DNA of 64,000 nt from VRUE01 sp963705635 (GTDB lineage Bacteria > Actinomycetota > Thermoleophilia > Solirubrobacterales > 70-9), in NCBI GenBank assembly GCA_963705635.1, contig CAVPKH010000004.1, forward strand, positions 62,001 to 126,000. The letters run 5' to 3'. The number at the start of each line of letters is the position of its first letter. Position 1 is the stretch's first letter. A model generated the notes under the pieces. It was not told the origin of the DNA and ran no database searches. It saw only the letters and a program-made list of their open reading frames with translations. Positions 54,073-62,610 of this stretch are shown here, piece by piece. The position numbers and the translations under genes were made by a program.

Positions 54073-55027
54073 GTGGCGCTGACCGACGACCAGAAGGCGA
54101 TGCTGCGGCTCCTCGCCCAGCGCGAGGAGGGCTATGAGGACATGGCCGCCCTGATGGGCATCAGCGTCGAGGAGGTGCGCGAGCGGGTCAAGGAGGCGCT
54201 TGCCGAGGTGGACGAGGCGGACGAGTCCGAACTGCCGGCTGAGCAGGCGCCCGCGCCAACCCCCGCTCCCGCTTCCCCGCCGCCCTCGCCTTCAGCAGTC
54301 GAGCCCAAGGCCGAGGAGCCGGCCAAGCTCGCCGACCCAGTCGTGCCGGCGCCCCCGCCGGAGCCGCAGGCGCCGATCGCAAAGGCGCTGGGCCGGGCTC
54401 GCGCAAGCGACAGCCACGGCCTCCGCTGCCCAAACTGCCGAAGGATCGCGGCGCCCTGATCGGGCTCGGCGCCGGGGCGCTCGTCGTCGCTGATCTTCGT
54501 CATCGTCCTCATCGTCGCCGGCGATGGCGGCAGCTCGGACTCGGGCTCGACGACCACGCTTCGGCCGAAGCGGCAGCGGCGAAACAACCACCGCGGCGGC
54601 CGGAAATCCGAAAACCTGACCCAGGCGGTGCTCTCGCCGGTCAACGGCGGCGAATCAAGCGGCGCGGCGCTCTTCGGCCGCTACAAGAAGAACGTCCTGC
54701 TGCAGGTCACGGCCGAAGGCCTCGACCCTTCGCCGTCGGGCCAGACCTACACGATCTGGCTCTCCCACTCGCCGAAGATCGCCCTGCAGATCGGCTCCGT
54801 CCCGGTTGGCGCGCCGGGCAAGATCGCCGCCCAGTTCCAGATCCCGCCCCAGCTCCTGGCCTACGTCGCCAACGGCGCCTTCGACCAAGTTGACGTCGCG
54901 CTCACCGATACCGCCACCTACCAAGCGGCGATGGCCAAGGCAAAGGGCGAAAGGAACGCTGCCGGCCTACACCGGCGAAAGCGTGCTCCGCGGCGACATC
55001 ACCGGACCGGCGATCAAGCAGCAGTAG
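54073..55027 (+). CDS. HTH-TM-RskA-like domain membrane protein, putative anti-sigma factor (frameshifted)
   Basis: About 315 aa. Residues 1-45 look like a sigma region 4/HTH segment (LTDDQKAMLRLLAQREEGYE, MAALMGISVEEVRERVKEAL). A long Pro/Ala/Glu linker follows, then a TM helix (GALIGLGAGALVV, IFVIVLIVAGDGG), a Gly/Ser/Arg linker and an extracytoplasmic beta domain with GQTYTIWLSHSPKIALQIGS and LLAYVANGAFDQVDVALTD, reminiscent of the anti-sigma-K (RskA) C-terminal domain. Breaks near 54440, 54485, 54560 and 54955. GTG 54073. I infer a membrane regulator; no cognate sigma gene is adjacent. Confidence 0.55.
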
Positions 55028-56653
55028 CTACGGCAGCAGCTTGCCGGGGTTCATGATCGCCGCTGGATCCAGCTGCTCCTTGACGGCGCGCAGCACCTCC
55101 AGCCCCGTCTTCCCCACCTCGGCCTCCATGAAGGGGGCGTGATCGCGACCGACGGCGTGGTGGTGGCTGATCGTGCCGCCGCCGGCGACGATCGCCTCCG
55201 AGGCGGCCCGCTTGACCTGGCGCCACTGCTCGACTTCCTCGCCCTGGCGGGCGCGGGAGATGAAGGTGAAGTAGAGCGAGGCGCCGTCGGCATAGGCGTG
55301 GGAGAGATGACAGAGGACGAGCGCGGGGGTGCCCTGGGCGGAGAGCGAGCCGCGAATCGCCGCGGCAACCGCCGCGTGCAGCCCGCCCAGCCCCCTCCAG
55401 GTATGCGCCGTCTCCAGCGTCTCCACCATCGCGCCGATCTCGATCAGCGTGTCGCGCAGGTAGGGGCCCTGGTAGCGGCCGTGCTCCCAGGATCGCCCGG
55501 CGGACTGGCCGAGGTAGACGGCGCCGCCTCTGTGCAGCTCGCGCACAGCCAGCGCCCGGCGCCTCGAGACCGACTCCTCCTCGCCCTCGAAGCCGACCAC
55601 GATCAGCGAGCCGCTGCGGCGCCGGCGCAGGCCGAGGTAGCCGCCGAAGAGGCTGGCGGCGAGGCCGCGGGGCCCCGACAGCGCCAGCGAGACCTCGGTC
55701 TCCTCCTGGTCGGAGACGCGAATCACGTCCGGCAGCCCGGGCCCCTGAGCCAAGCCACGGACGATCTCGGCGCCGGCCTCGAAGCCCTCCGCCATCCAGG
55801 CCTCATAGCGACGCTGTCGCGGGGCGGGGCGCACGCGGACGGTGACCTCGGGGATGACGCCGAAGGCGCCCTCTGAGCCAACGACGACCTCACGCAGGGC
55901 CGGCCCGGCCGCCGTGTGTGGGGTCTCGAGGGTTTGCAGGTCGCCGCTCGGGGCGATCAGCCGCACCGAGCTGACCAGGGAATCGAAGCGTCCGTAGCCG
56001 CTCGAAGCCTGGCCGGCCGAGCGCGTCGCGGCGAAGCCGCCGATCGTCGCGTACTCGAAGGACTGCGGGTAATGGCCGAGCACGACGCCGTGCTTCGCCA
56101 GCGCCGCTTCGGCCTCCGGCCCCCGCAGGCCGGCGCCGAGGCGGGCGGTCAGCGAGCGAGCGTCGACCTCGGCGCCCTGGAGCCGCGCCAGGTCGAGGCT
56201 GATCAGACGATCGTGCGCCCCGCGCAGCGGCTCGACACCACCGACCACGCTGGTGCCGCCACCGAACGGAACCACCGCGACGCCCTCCGTCGCGCAGACC
56301 TGGAGAACTCGTTTCACCGCCTCGGCATCGCCGGGAAGCACAACGGCGTCGGGGGCGGCCTCGAGCCGGCCCGAACGCAGTCGGGCGAGATCGACGTAGC
56401 CACACCCGGTCGCGTGCCGAACCCGGTCCTCGACGCCGATGAAGACGTTCTCCTCGCCGACCATCTCGACCAGCGCCGCCGGCAGCGGCTCGGGCGCTGG
56501 CAGCTGAAAGCGATCGAGTTCGCTGGCCCGGGGCGACGGGCGCAGCTCGCCGACCCGCTCGCGCAGGGTCGCCAGCGCCGCCTCGTCGAGCTCGGGGGCG
56601 ACCGCCGGGTCGCCCCAGCCCCACCACTTCGAATCACGCCGCGGCGCCCTCAC
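55028..56653 (-). CDS. FAD-binding oxidase, alkyl-DHAP synthase-like
   Basis: 541 aa, intact. FAD-binding PCMH domain: VVPFGGGTSVVGGVEPL (phosphate loop), GHYPQSFEYATIGGFAATRS and QASSGYGRFDSL; C-terminal cap with HHHAVGRDHAPFMEAEVG and IMNPGKLLP. The GHYPQS-IGG-GYGR pattern is that of alkyldihydroxyacetonephosphate synthase (AGPS), which makes ether lipids. AGPS-like enzymes in bacteria also include other oxidases (D-lactate, glycolate type), so ether-lipid function is not certain. GTG 56653 overlaps the stop of the SRPBCC gene upstream by four bases. Confidence 0.82.
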   Translation of the reverse strand: MRAPRRDSKWWGWGDPAVAPELDEAALATLRERVGELRPSPRASELDRFQLPAPEPLPAALVEMVGEENVFIGVEDRVRHATGCGYVDLARLRSGRLEAAPDAVVLPGDAEAVKRVLQVCATEGVAVVPFGGGTSVVGGVEPLRGAHDRLISLDLARLQGAEVDARSLTARLGAGLRGPEAEAALAKHGVVLGHYPQSFEYATIGGFAATRSAGQASSGYGRFDSLVSSVRLIAPSGDLQTLETPHTAAGPALREVVVGSEGAFGVIPEVTVRVRPAPRQRRYEAWMAEGFEAGAEIVRGLAQGPGLPDVIRVSDQEETEVSLALSGPRGLAASLFGGYLGLRRRRSGSLIVVGFEGEEESVSRRRALAVRELHRGGAVYLGQSAGRSWEHGRYQGPYLRDTLIEIGAMVETLETAHTWRGLGGLHAAVAAAIRGSLSAQGTPALVLCHLSHAYADGASLYFTFISRARQGEEVEQWRQVKRAASEAIVAGGGTISHHHAVGRDHAPFMEAEVGKTGLEVLRAVKEQLDPAAIMNPGKLLP

Positions 56654-57096
56654 GTCAGCGCCCGCTCGAGCCCGTCCAGGGCTTCGTCCAGAAGGGCTCC
56701 CTGGCCGCGCCGCATCATCGGCGAGCCAAGCCGCGAGAGGCCCCGCAGGGTCTGGGTCGCGGCGAGGGTCACGTCTGTCGCGGCGCCGGTGCCGGCGATC
56801 GAGACCCTGACCGCGTAGCGGCGCAGGTGGCGCTCAAACGGGGTGCCGGCAATCTCCTGCTCCCAGGCGAAGCACTCGTCCGCAACCGCCTCGCTGCAGC
56901 GAAAGTCGGCCCTCACGCCCCGGCCCTCGGCAGTGCCCAGCACGCTCGTCCACTGCGCACCGACGCCCTCACCCTCGACGCCCTCGGCGCGCAGCGTCCG
57001 CGGCCACCAGCGCGGCAGGTTGTAGGGATCGGAAACCAGCTCCCAGACCGCTGCGGTCGGCGCGTCGACCTTGCGCCGGCGGGTTACCCGTGGCAT
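56650..57096 (-). CDS. SRPBCC/polyketide-cyclase-like protein
   Basis: 148 aa START-like fold: PRVTRRRKVDAPTAAVWELV, DPYNLPRWWPRTLRAEGVEG, then a beta-grasp and C-terminal helix (GQGALLDEALDGLERAL). These bind small hydrophobic ligands. Translationally coupled to the FAD oxidase, suggesting a shared hydrophobic substrate (inference). The ATG is 12 bases from palindrome A3. Confidence 0.78.
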   Translation of the reverse strand: MPRVTRRRKVDAPTAAVWELVSDPYNLPRWWPRTLRAEGVEGEGVGAQWTSVLGTAEGRGVRADFRCSEAVADECFAWEQEIAGTPFERHLRRYAVRVSIAGTGAATDVTLAATQTLRGLSRLGSPMMRRGQGALLDEALDGLERALT

Positions 57097-57108
57097 CGCG
57101 ACGCCCCA

Positions 57109-57221
57109 GGGCCTATCCCGGCAGGGGTGGAACGTCTTGTACTTTTTCGTCGCTGCGTTAGGGGCGTCAGCAGCATCCGTACACCGAAAAAGTAAAGTGG
57201 AACCCCTGCCGGGATAGGCCC
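57109..57221 (-). repeat. Palindromic 3'-end element family A, copy 3
   Basis: 113 bp, starting at the base after the MerR-type gene's TAG on the minus strand. A perfect 20-bp outer stem: GGGCCTATCCCGGCAGGGGT with ACCCCTGCCGGGATAGGCCC. On the minus strand the inner landmarks read TTTACTTTTTCGGTG and CGACGAAAAAGTACAAGACG, the same polarity relative to the upstream gene as in copies 1 and 2. Confidence 0.9.
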
Positions 57222-57966
57222 CTAGTCACCGGCAAGTCGCCTGAGGTCTCTGACCAACAGCAAATGCTTGAGGTGGCTGACCGTCGCCGCCAGGCTCTCG
57301 AGGCTTTCCAGCGCCTCCTTGCGGCGGTCCGGGTTGCGCGAGCGCAGCGAGGGCCCGAGCAGGGCTTCGAGCAGGTTCGCCTCGCGGTCGGCCGAAGAGC
57401 GAAAGACGCGCAGGTTGCGGGCGGCGACGCCGAAGCGAGAGAGCTCGTTGGCGGCGCGCACCACTTCGCGGTCGGTCTCGTCGTAGACGGTCTTGCCCTC
57501 GCGTTTCTCGGACTGCACGATGCCGAAGTTCTCGAGCTCGGCGATCAGCTCCTCGCGGGCGCCGGTCTCCTCGACCACCTCGTCCAGGGTGAGGTAGGCG
57601 CGCGAGGTGTTGACCAGGATCGCCCGCCGCACGGCCCCGCCCGACTGCCGCTTGTCCGAGCCGCCGCCCGCCGGCACTATGTCGCCGCCCGCGGCGAGCT
57701 CCTGGCGGATCACCCGCAGCGGCAGGAACTCGTCGCGCTGCAGGCGCAGGATCGTGCGCAGTCGTTCGACGTCGGACTGGCTGTAGAGGCGGTAGCCGCC
57801 TGAGGTGCGCCGCGGCGTCAGCAGCTTCTGATCCTCGAGGTAGCGGATCTTGGAGATCGAGACGTCGTCGAACTCGCTCTGCAGGATCTTGCAGACGGCG
57901 CCGATCGTCAGCGCCTTGCGCGGCGCGCGAGTCGCGCTGGCGGGCCTGCTGCTCGGAGACGGCCAT
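57222..57966 (-). CDS. MerR-family transcriptional regulator (frameshifted near start)
   Basis: About 248 aa. After a short N-terminus (MAVSEQQARQRDSR) the winged HTH reads LTIGAVCKILQSEFDDVSIS, KIRYLEDQKLLTPRRTSGGY, RLYSQSDVERLRTIL. A longer than usual effector region follows (residues ~100-248) with an insertion AGGGSDKRQSGGAVR and a second helical segment. Similar FHA-adjacent MerR proteins occur in mycobacteria beside GarA. Break near 57930. Eleven bases downstream of the FHA gene, so co-transcribed; palindrome A3 follows the stop. Confidence 0.82.
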
Positions 57967-57976
57967 CGTCTGCCCC

Positions 57977-58456
57977 CTACTTCTCCAGGTAGCTGAGCTT
58001 GTACTTGCCGACCTGGATCTCGTCGCCGTCGGCGAGCCTGTGCGACTCGATCCGGCGCCGGTTGACGTAGGTGCCGTTGAGCGAGCCGAGGTCGTCGATG
58101 TAGAGGCCGTCGCGACGGCGCACCAGCAGCGCGTGGTTGCGTGAGACGGTGACGTCGTCGAGGAAGACGCCGGCATCGGGGCTGCGGCCGATGCTGACCC
58201 GGTCCTCGTCGAGGGCAAAGCTCTCCCCCGCCCGGCCGCCGCCGGCGCGGATGACGAGGGCGGCGCCACTGCGCTCGACCGTCTCGTCGATGTCGACCGG
58301 CTGCATCTCGCCGGTGTCGTCGACCTTGTAGGTCATCGTCGTCGGGTCCTCGCTGCTGCTGCCCTCGGCTGGCCCGCCGACGTAGGCGCCGCACTTCTGG
58401 CAGTAGTTGGCGCCCTCGGGGTTGGCGAATCCGCATTCGGGACAGTGGACGGCCAT
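57977..58456 (-). CDS. Zinc-ribbon FHA-domain protein, GarA-like
   Basis: 159 aa. N-terminal zinc ribbon with Cys5, Cys8, Cys19 and Cys22 (HCPECGFANPEG, YCQKCG), a linker containing DPTTMTYKV (Thr-rich, a possible kinase site as in GarA/OdhI), and an FHA domain: RVSIGRSPDAGVFLDD, TVSRNHALLVRR and LGSLNGTYVNRRRI carry the conserved Arg, Ser, His and Asn. In mycobacteria GarA controls central carbon enzymes after PknB phosphorylation; no Ser/Thr kinase is in this window. Lies between the RsiG-like and MerR genes. Confidence 0.88.
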   Translation of the reverse strand: MAVHCPECGFANPEGANYCQKCGAYVGGPAEGSSSEDPTTMTYKVDDTGEMQPVDIDETVERSGAALVIRAGGGRAGESFALDEDRVSIGRSPDAGVFLDDVTVSRNHALLVRRRDGLYIDDLGSLNGTYVNRRRIESHRLADGDEIQVGKYKLSYLEK

Positions 58457-58469
58457 AGAATCTCCTCGC

Positions 58470-58736
58470 TCAGGCGGCGGGCTCGTCCTCGGCGGGCTGA
58501 GCCTTGCCGGCGAGGATTTCGGTCAGCTGCGTGACGTCATCACCGGAGAAGAGCGTGTCGCCCCGCTCGCGCTTCTGGCGCAGCCGGTTGACCAGCTCCG
58601 CGCGGAGGATGTCGATCTTGCCGTGCAGGACGCGACGTTTGTAGGAGATCTCGTTCTCCTCCTGCGTGAGCTTGTCGATCAGGTCCTTCAGCTCTTCATC
58701 GCTGAGGGAACCGAGATCGGGAAATGTGTCCTCCAT
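58470..58736 (-). CDS. RsiG-like anti-sigma protein with one c-di-GMP motif
   Basis: 88 aa, helical. Glu27, Ser31, Arg34, His38 and Asp42 reproduce the RsiG c-di-GMP motif E(X)3S(X)2R(X)3Q(X)3D, with His in place of Gln. In Streptomyces, RsiG with c-di-GMP holds the sigma factor WhiG; shorter single-motif forms acting as homodimers have been described from deep-branching actinobacteria. Here the helix runs from EENEISYKRRVLHGKIDILR onward. No WhiG-type sigma gene or c-di-GMP enzyme is in the window. Upstream of FHA and MerR genes in one operon. The assignment rests on the motif and size. Confidence 0.7.
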   Translation of the reverse strand: MEDTFPDLGSLSDEELKDLIDKLTQEENEISYKRRVLHGKIDILRAELVNRLRQKRERGDTLFSGDDVTQLTEILAGKAQPAEDEPAA

Positions 58737-58787
58737 CTCGCTCCTTCTTCGCTGGTTATGGCCTACCGTTCGACCGCGTCAGCACGA

Positions 58788-59550
58788 TTATAGGAGGCGA
58801 TCGGCCAAAGGGTCAACTGAAGGTTGAAGGTTTCTGCAGCTTGGCCGGGCTCTTGCAAGCGCTGACTTCGCCCTTTGTCGCCCATCCGTGACGACAAAAA
58901 GGGCGAAGTCAGCCTTGCGGGGCGGCGGGCTTCCGCTGATTCGCGAATTAACGCGTGCGTAGAGGACGGTGGCGACGATCGCCAGGACCAGGCCGATGAT
59001 CAGGAGCGCCGCCGGGACCCAGCCGGCGAAGACCATGGCGAAGAAGATGCCGCCCATGATCGGGAAGACCGAGATCCGGCCCGGCCAGTTGACGCGGATC
59101 TCGACCCCGTGGCGCAAGCCGTACTGGGCGAGCAGCAGCATCGCCACCTCGCGGGCGGCGAGCAGGGCCAGGGCCCAGCGCGGCAGCAGCTCGAAGTGCC
59201 AGCAGACGACCGCGCCGGAGAGGATCGTCAGGCGGTCGACGAGCGGGTCGAGCATCGACCCCAGGCGGCTGTACTGACCGGTGACGCGAGCGAGGAAGCC
59301 GTCGAGGTAGTCGCCGGCGGCGATCAGCCAGAAGACGATCGCGGCGGGGGCGCTGCGGCCGTCGCCGGATTCAAAGGCGAGCCAGAGGAAGAGCGGCAGC
59401 GCGGCGAGGCGAACGTAGCCGACCAGGTTGGGCAGCGTCCAGGGGTTGAGCGGCTCGCCCTTGCGGAGCCTGGCGCGGCGGCGGGCCGCTGCGGTCGAGG
59501 CCGAAGAGGCGGCGCACGCGGCCGCGGCCGAAGGGGGCGGTGTCAGCCAT
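58788..59550 (-). CDS. pgsA: CDP-alcohol phosphatidyltransferase, PgsA-like (frameshifted; element-encoded C-terminus)
   Basis: Phospholipid synthase of the CDP-OH-P transferase family. Catalytic DYLDGFLAR, nine residues later G then SMLDPLVDR complete the DX2DGX2ARX8GX3DX3D motif; NPWTLPNLVGYVRLAALPLF is the first TM. Break near 59500 separates MADTAPFGRGRVRRLFGLDR from the rest. After LYARVNSRISGSPPPR the frame runs through palindrome D3 and encodes KADFALFVVTDGRQRAKSAL, then random-looking residues to 58788. ATG 59550 overlaps the proS stop by eight bases. Confidence 0.82.
58861..58913 (-). repeat. Palindromic element family D, copy 3
   Basis: 53 bp: GCTGACTTCGCCCTTTGTCG with CGAAGTCAGC at 58904-58913; the inner stem GCCCTTT/AAAGGGC and GTCG/CGAC is the best preserved of the three copies. 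It lies inside the open frame of the pgsA-like gene. Confidence 0.82.
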
Positions 59551-61241
59551 CGCTGCCCTGGAGGAGCGCGCGGGCCTGGCTGGCCGCCTCTCCCACGGGC
59601 AGCTTGTGCTCGGCGCCGGAGCGCGCGCTCGCTGGCCTCGACCACGCCCTCGGCGAGGCCGCGGCGGCCGACGACGATGCGCAGCGGGCAGCCGAGCAGC
59701 TCGGCGTCGGTCAGCTTCTCGCCCGGCGCCGGCGTCGCGCTCGTCGTAGAGCACCTCGACGCCGGCGGCCCGCAGCTCGTCGTAGAGACCGTCGGCGGCG
59801 GCACGCTCGTCCTCTCCCGCCTTGGCGAGCGAGACCAGGTGGACCTGCCAGGGAGCGATCGCCGCGCGGCCAGACGATGCCGCGCTCATCGGCGCCCTGC
59901 TCGATCGCCGCGGCGACGATCCGCGCCGGGCCGATCCCGTAGCTGCCCATCACGATCGGCCGCTCGCTCCCCGGCGTCGTCGAGGAAGGTCGCGCCCAGC
60001 GGCTCGGAGTAACGGGTGCCCAGCTTGAAGATGTTGCCGACCTCGATTGCCGGCTCGATCTCGATCGTGCCGCCGCCCGGGGCGATGTCGCCGGCCTCGA
60101 CCGTGCGCAGGTCGAGCTCTTCGAACTGGAAGTCGCGGCTCGGGGCTGAACGCCCCGCAGGTGGGTATCGGGCTCGTTGGCGCCGCTGACAAAGGAATCG
60201 CCGACGATCGCCGCGTCCTTGACCACGGGAACCCTGGCCCCGACGGGGCCGATGAAGCCGACCGGGCCCGAGCTCGGCCTCGATCTCCTCCGGCCGCGCC
60301 TGGCGGAAGTCGGCGCCGAGGGCGTTGCGCAGCTTGACCTCATTGAGGCGGTGGTCGCCGCGCAGGAGGACGAGCACCATGCCGCGACCCTCGACCAGCA
60401 CCGGCAGCGCCTTGATCAGGGCGCCCGCGGGCAGCCCAAGCGCTGCCGAGACCTCCTCGACCTTGGCCAGGCCGGGAGTGGAGAACGGCTCGGGCGCGTC
60501 CAGGGCGGGCGGCAGCTCGACCGGCTGCGCTTCGGCCGAGGCGATCTCGACGTTGGCGGCGTAGCCGGGCGCGAGCGCCACCTCGTTCTCGCCGGCGGGA
60601 CAAGGCGCCATGTACTCGTGGGCGCCGGAGCCGCCCATCATCCCGACGTCGGACTCAACCCGGTACCAGCGCAGCCCGCAGCGGTCGAAGATGCGCTCGT
60701 AGGCGCTCGCTCTGCAGCTCATAGGACCGCGCCAGGCCCTCCTCGTCGCGATCGAAGGAGTAGGCGTCCTTCATCGTGAACTCGCGCGTGCGCAGCACCC
60801 CCGCCCGCGGCCGCGGCTCATCGCGCTCCTTGGTCTGGATGTGGAAGAGCATCAAGGGCAGGTCGCGGTAGGAGCGCACCTCGCGCGCCACGTGATGCGG
60901 TTACGCACTCCTCGTGCGTCATCGCCAGCACCATCGGCGAGCCCTTGCGGTCCTCCAGCTTGAACAGCTCATCGATCGAGTAGCGCCCGGTCTTCTCGCC
61001 AGGCCTCAGAGGGCTGCAGCACCGGCATCAGCATCTCCTGGCAGCCGATCGCCTCCATCTCCTCCCGAAAGATCCCCTCGACCTTGCGCTCAACCCGCCA
61101 CCCCGCCGGAAGGTATGACCACAATCCCGCCCCCACCTGACGAATCAACCCAGCCCTAACCATCAGCTTGTGGGACAACGCCTCCGCATCCGCAGGCGCG
61201 TCCTTCAAGGTGGGAATGAAGCTCTGGCTAAAGCGGGTCAC
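59543..61241 (-). CDS. proS: Prolyl-tRNA synthetase (frameshifted)
   Basis: Bacterial-type (class IIa) ProRS of about 565 aa. MTRFSQSFIPTLKDAPADAE start; motif region LIRQVGAGLWSYLPAGWRVE, MVLAMTHEE, motif 2 LMLFHIQTKERDEPRPRAGV and FTMKDAYSFD. An insertion (INS/YbaK editing) domain follows (VEEVSAALGLPAGALIKALP, FIGPVGARVPVVKD). Motif 3 GSYGIGPARIVAAAIEQ and the anticodon domain (PWQVHLVSLAK) end the protein. Around eight indels from 59600 to 61010. ATG 61241. Charges tRNA-Pro; essential, so the breaks must be errors. Confidence 0.92.
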
Positions 61242-61277
61242 CGGGGAAACCTATCCCGCCACCCGCCCGCCGAGCGC

Positions 61278-62534
61278 TCAGGCTCGGGTGAACCGGCGTC
61301 CCGCGGTAGGAGACACCTCCTCATCGAGCAGCACGCTGTCCGACTCGCCCTTTTCGGCCGCTTCGTGCTCCATCTTGGCGATCTTCTCCGGCGTCAGTTC
61401 GCCGGCGTTTTCCTCCTCGATCTTGGCCAGCCAGGCGGCGCCCTCGCGCGACTCGTCCTCGTCGAACTCGACCCCGCCGCGATCGAGCGACTTGTCGATC
61501 TCCTCGAAGAGCGTGTCGACCAGGCTCTCCTGCGGCGACCTTGCGCAGCGGCTTGCCGTGGGCGTAGATCAGGCCCTCGTTCTTGGCGCCGGCGATGCCG
61601 AAGTCGGCGTGGCTGACGCCTCGCCGATGCCGTTCACCGCGCAGCCGAGCACGGCCACCTCGATCGGCTCGGCATAGCCTTCCAGTCGCTGCTCGATTTC
61701 AGCGACGACGGAGTCCATGTCGAACTGGAGGCGGCCGCAGGTCGGACAGGCGATCAGCACCGGGCCGCGCTCGCGCAGCTGCAGCGCCTTGAGGATCTCC
61801 CAGGCGACCTTGACCTCCTCCTCGGCGTGGAAGGTCGAGAGGCTGATCCGGATCGTGTCGCCGATCCCGTCGGCGAGCAGCGTGCCAAGGCCGACCGAGG
61901 ACTTGAGCGAGCCCGACCACTTGGTCCCCGCCTCGGTGATGCCGAGGTGCAGCGGGTAGGGAATCTTCTCCGCGAGCAGGCGGTTGGCGGCGATCGTGTT
62001 GGGCACGTTGGTCGACTTGATCGAGACCTTGAAGTTCTCGAAGTCGAGGCCCTCCATCAGCTCGACGAACTCGATCGCGGCGGCGACCAGCGCCTCGACC
62101 GGGCTCTCGCGCTCGAGCGCGTGCAGGTGCTTGGGCAGCGAGCCGGAGTTGACCCCGATCCGCATCGGCACCCCGGCCGCCGTCGCTCGCTCCGCCACCT
62201 CGGCGACCTTGTCGCGGCCGCCGATGTTGCCGGGGTTGAGGCGGATGCAGTGGGCGCCGGCGTCGATCGCCTTCAGCGCCAGCGTGTGGTTGAAGTGGAT
62301 GTCGGCGATCACCGGGATCGGCGACTCGCGCACGATCGTCTTCAGCGCCTCGACGTCGTCGTCGCGCGGCACCGCCACGCGCACGATGTCGGCGCCGGCG
62401 TCGGCGACCTTGCGGATCTGCTCCATCGTCGCCGCCAGGTTGGCGGTCTCGGTCTTGGTCATCGTCTGCACGACGACCGGCGCGCCGCCGCCGATCGGCA
62501 CGCCGCCGACGAATATCTGGCGCTTGGAAGCCAT
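61278..62534 (-). CDS. ispG: 4-hydroxy-3-methylbut-2-enyl diphosphate synthase IspG (frameshifted C-terminus)
   Basis: Penultimate enzyme of the MEP isoprenoid pathway. ATG 62534 (MASKRQIFVGGVPIGGGAPV); TIM-barrel half with NLAATMEQIRKVADAGADIV and LNPGNIGG; the [4Fe-4S] cysteines lie in ACPTCGRLQFD and AVLGCAVNGIGE, and Glu in NGIGE. A break near 61618 is followed by HADFGIAGAKNEGLIYAHG and a second near 61530. Beyond the normal end (LVDTLFEEIDKSL) there is an acidic extension of about 65 residues (WLAKIEEENAGELTPEKIAK and others) not typical of the family. Confidence 0.92.
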
Positions 62535-62610
62535 GCGGCAAGCGTAGCGGCAGGGCTCCCCTGGACCGCCCGCACCCTGCTGCCTGGCATGCCGTATACA
62601 TATTGAAGTA

